From: Bacteroidales bacterium
Lineage (GTDB): Bacteria; Bacteroidota; Bacteroidia; Bacteroidales; UBA3824
Assembly: GCA_017543645.1 (NCBI GenBank)
Contig: JAFYFR010000092.1
Location: 1 to 15,900 of the forward strand
Reading direction: 5' to 3'
DNA length: 15,900 nt
Shown here: positions 15,415 through 15,900 of the stretch, one piece after another
How positions within the stretch are numbered: the first letter of the stretch is position 1
How the letters are laid out: each line of letters begins with the position of its first letter
Notes under the pieces: model-generated
Database searches by the model: none
Seen by the model: the letters and a program-made list of their open reading frames with translations, nothing else
What the model was told of the DNA's origin: nothing
Translations under genes and position numbers: made by a program

Positions 15415-15454
15415 AACCCCCGCCTGGGCATCTGCTTGGGCGGGGGTTTTGTTA
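15415..15454. terminator. Strong GC-rich terminator after alaS
   Basis: AACCCCCGCC (15415-15424) pairs perfectly with GGCGGGGGTT (15439-15448), and a short T-rich run (TTTTGTTA) follows. It lies 23 bases past the alaS stop. The opposite strand also ends in a TTATTACT tail after the stem, so it probably terminates the convergent gene at 15471 too. Confidence 0.85.
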
Positions 15455-15470
15455 TGCGGGGGTGGGAGAT

Positions 15471-15900
15471 TTATCTGTTATGCTTGTAGAACTTAGCGGA
15501 TTTGATTCCGTCGGTAACGATGTAAATGCCGCTCTTCAAAATTGAAATGTTAATTTCTGAACCGTTTTCGTAATTGCGGATTTCCATTATTCTCTTACCA
15601 GCAAGGTCATAAATGATTATCCGAGTTTGTTCGGTTTCTACTCTGATGTAAGATTTTGCTGGATTGGGAACAATTTTCAGATCTACTGCATTGGAGTTGC
15701 CTTGAGATGCGATTTCAGAGTTGGTTCCTGTTGGTTCGGTCACTTTCGCAATTTCTGGCTCTTGTTCGGGAAGAGTATGCGGTTTTATCTCTGGAATATC
15801 TTCTATGGTCACAGGAATGTCTGCCGACTGGATAATTGCTACTGCGCCTCCGTCTTTCGACAAAGGAAAACTCAGCACATCGTCGGCTGTAAGGTTTTCC
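15471..15900 (-). CDS. C-terminal part of a T9SS-secreted protein (5' end outside window)
   Basis: The minus-strand frame ending at the TAA at 15473-15471 stays open to the right edge, giving about 143 codons of the C-terminal end. The GTG at 15878-15876 is only an internal valine, because the upstream codons continue as ENLTADD. A Pro/Glu-rich linker (IPEIKPHTLPEQEPEIAK) leads through a Ser/Asn-rich stretch into a type A T9SS sorting domain. That domain opens with LKIVPNPAKSYIRVE, continues with IIIYDLAGKRIMEI and LKSGIYIVT, and closes with AKFYKHNR. The full protein should therefore be exported by Sec and then T9SS to the surface or outside. The functional part lies beyond the window and cannot be named. 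The gene converges on alaS, with the shared terminator between them. Confidence 0.85.
   Translation of the reverse strand, partial: ENLTADDVLSFPLSKDGGAVAIIQSADIPVTIEDIPEIKPHTLPEQEPEIAKVTEPTGTNSEIASQGNSNAVDLKIVPNPAKSYIRVETEQTRIIIYDLAGKRIMEIRNYENGSEINISILKSGIYIVTDGIKSAKFYKHNR

Noticed and set aside
15471..15878. GTG at 15878 as the start of a small complete gene
   Set aside because: The frame remains open upstream to the window edge, there is no signal peptide, and a sorting domain alone would not make a working cargo protein. It is the end of a longer gene.

Overview
The window looks like a chromosomal piece of a Bacteroidota bacterium, most likely order Bacteroidales. Three things point there. 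Two proteins end in C-terminal sorting domains of the type IX secretion system (T9SS, type A), a system confined to this phylum. The best promoter matches the Bacteroidota form (TTTG, about 20 bases, TAnnTTTG) and not the E. coli form. The intergenic DNA is very AT-rich while the housekeeping genes are moderately GC-rich. I cannot name a genus from the sequence alone.

Layout from left to right. (1) 1-701, minus strand: the first 233 codons of an unrecognised, probably helical protein whose 3' end lies outside the window, with a clear promoter. (2) 702-1356: about 650 bases of AT-rich intergenic DNA with a duplicated 14-base motif and, next to the following gene, a 10-base inverted repeat. (3) 1357-10155, plus strand: a single giant gene for an exported protein of about 2,930 residues. 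It has a signal peptide, a long beta-rich modular body, a Pro/Val/Glu linker and a T9SS sorting domain. It fills more than half of the window. (4) 10232-12598, minus strand, converging on the giant gene and separated from it by a terminator hairpin: a membrane-bound sensor phosphatase (extracytoplasmic domain, two PAS domains, coiled coil, SpoIIE/PP2C domain). (5) 12764-15391, plus strand, divergent from the phosphatase: alaS, alanyl-tRNA synthetase, followed by a strong GC-rich terminator. (6) 15471-15900, minus strand, converging on alaS: the C-terminal end of a second T9SS-exported protein, cut by the right edge.

Every gene has its own strand turn or a terminator beside it, so I see no operon linking them. 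The two T9SS cargo proteins share an export route but nothing shows that they act together. The phosphatase is an orphan signalling protein here: no anti-sigma factor, antagonist or kinase lies beside it. The most unusual object is the giant secreted protein, with three recurring module types and a change of codon use along its length. I found no CRISPR array, transposase, tRNA, rRNA, integrase or obvious defence system.
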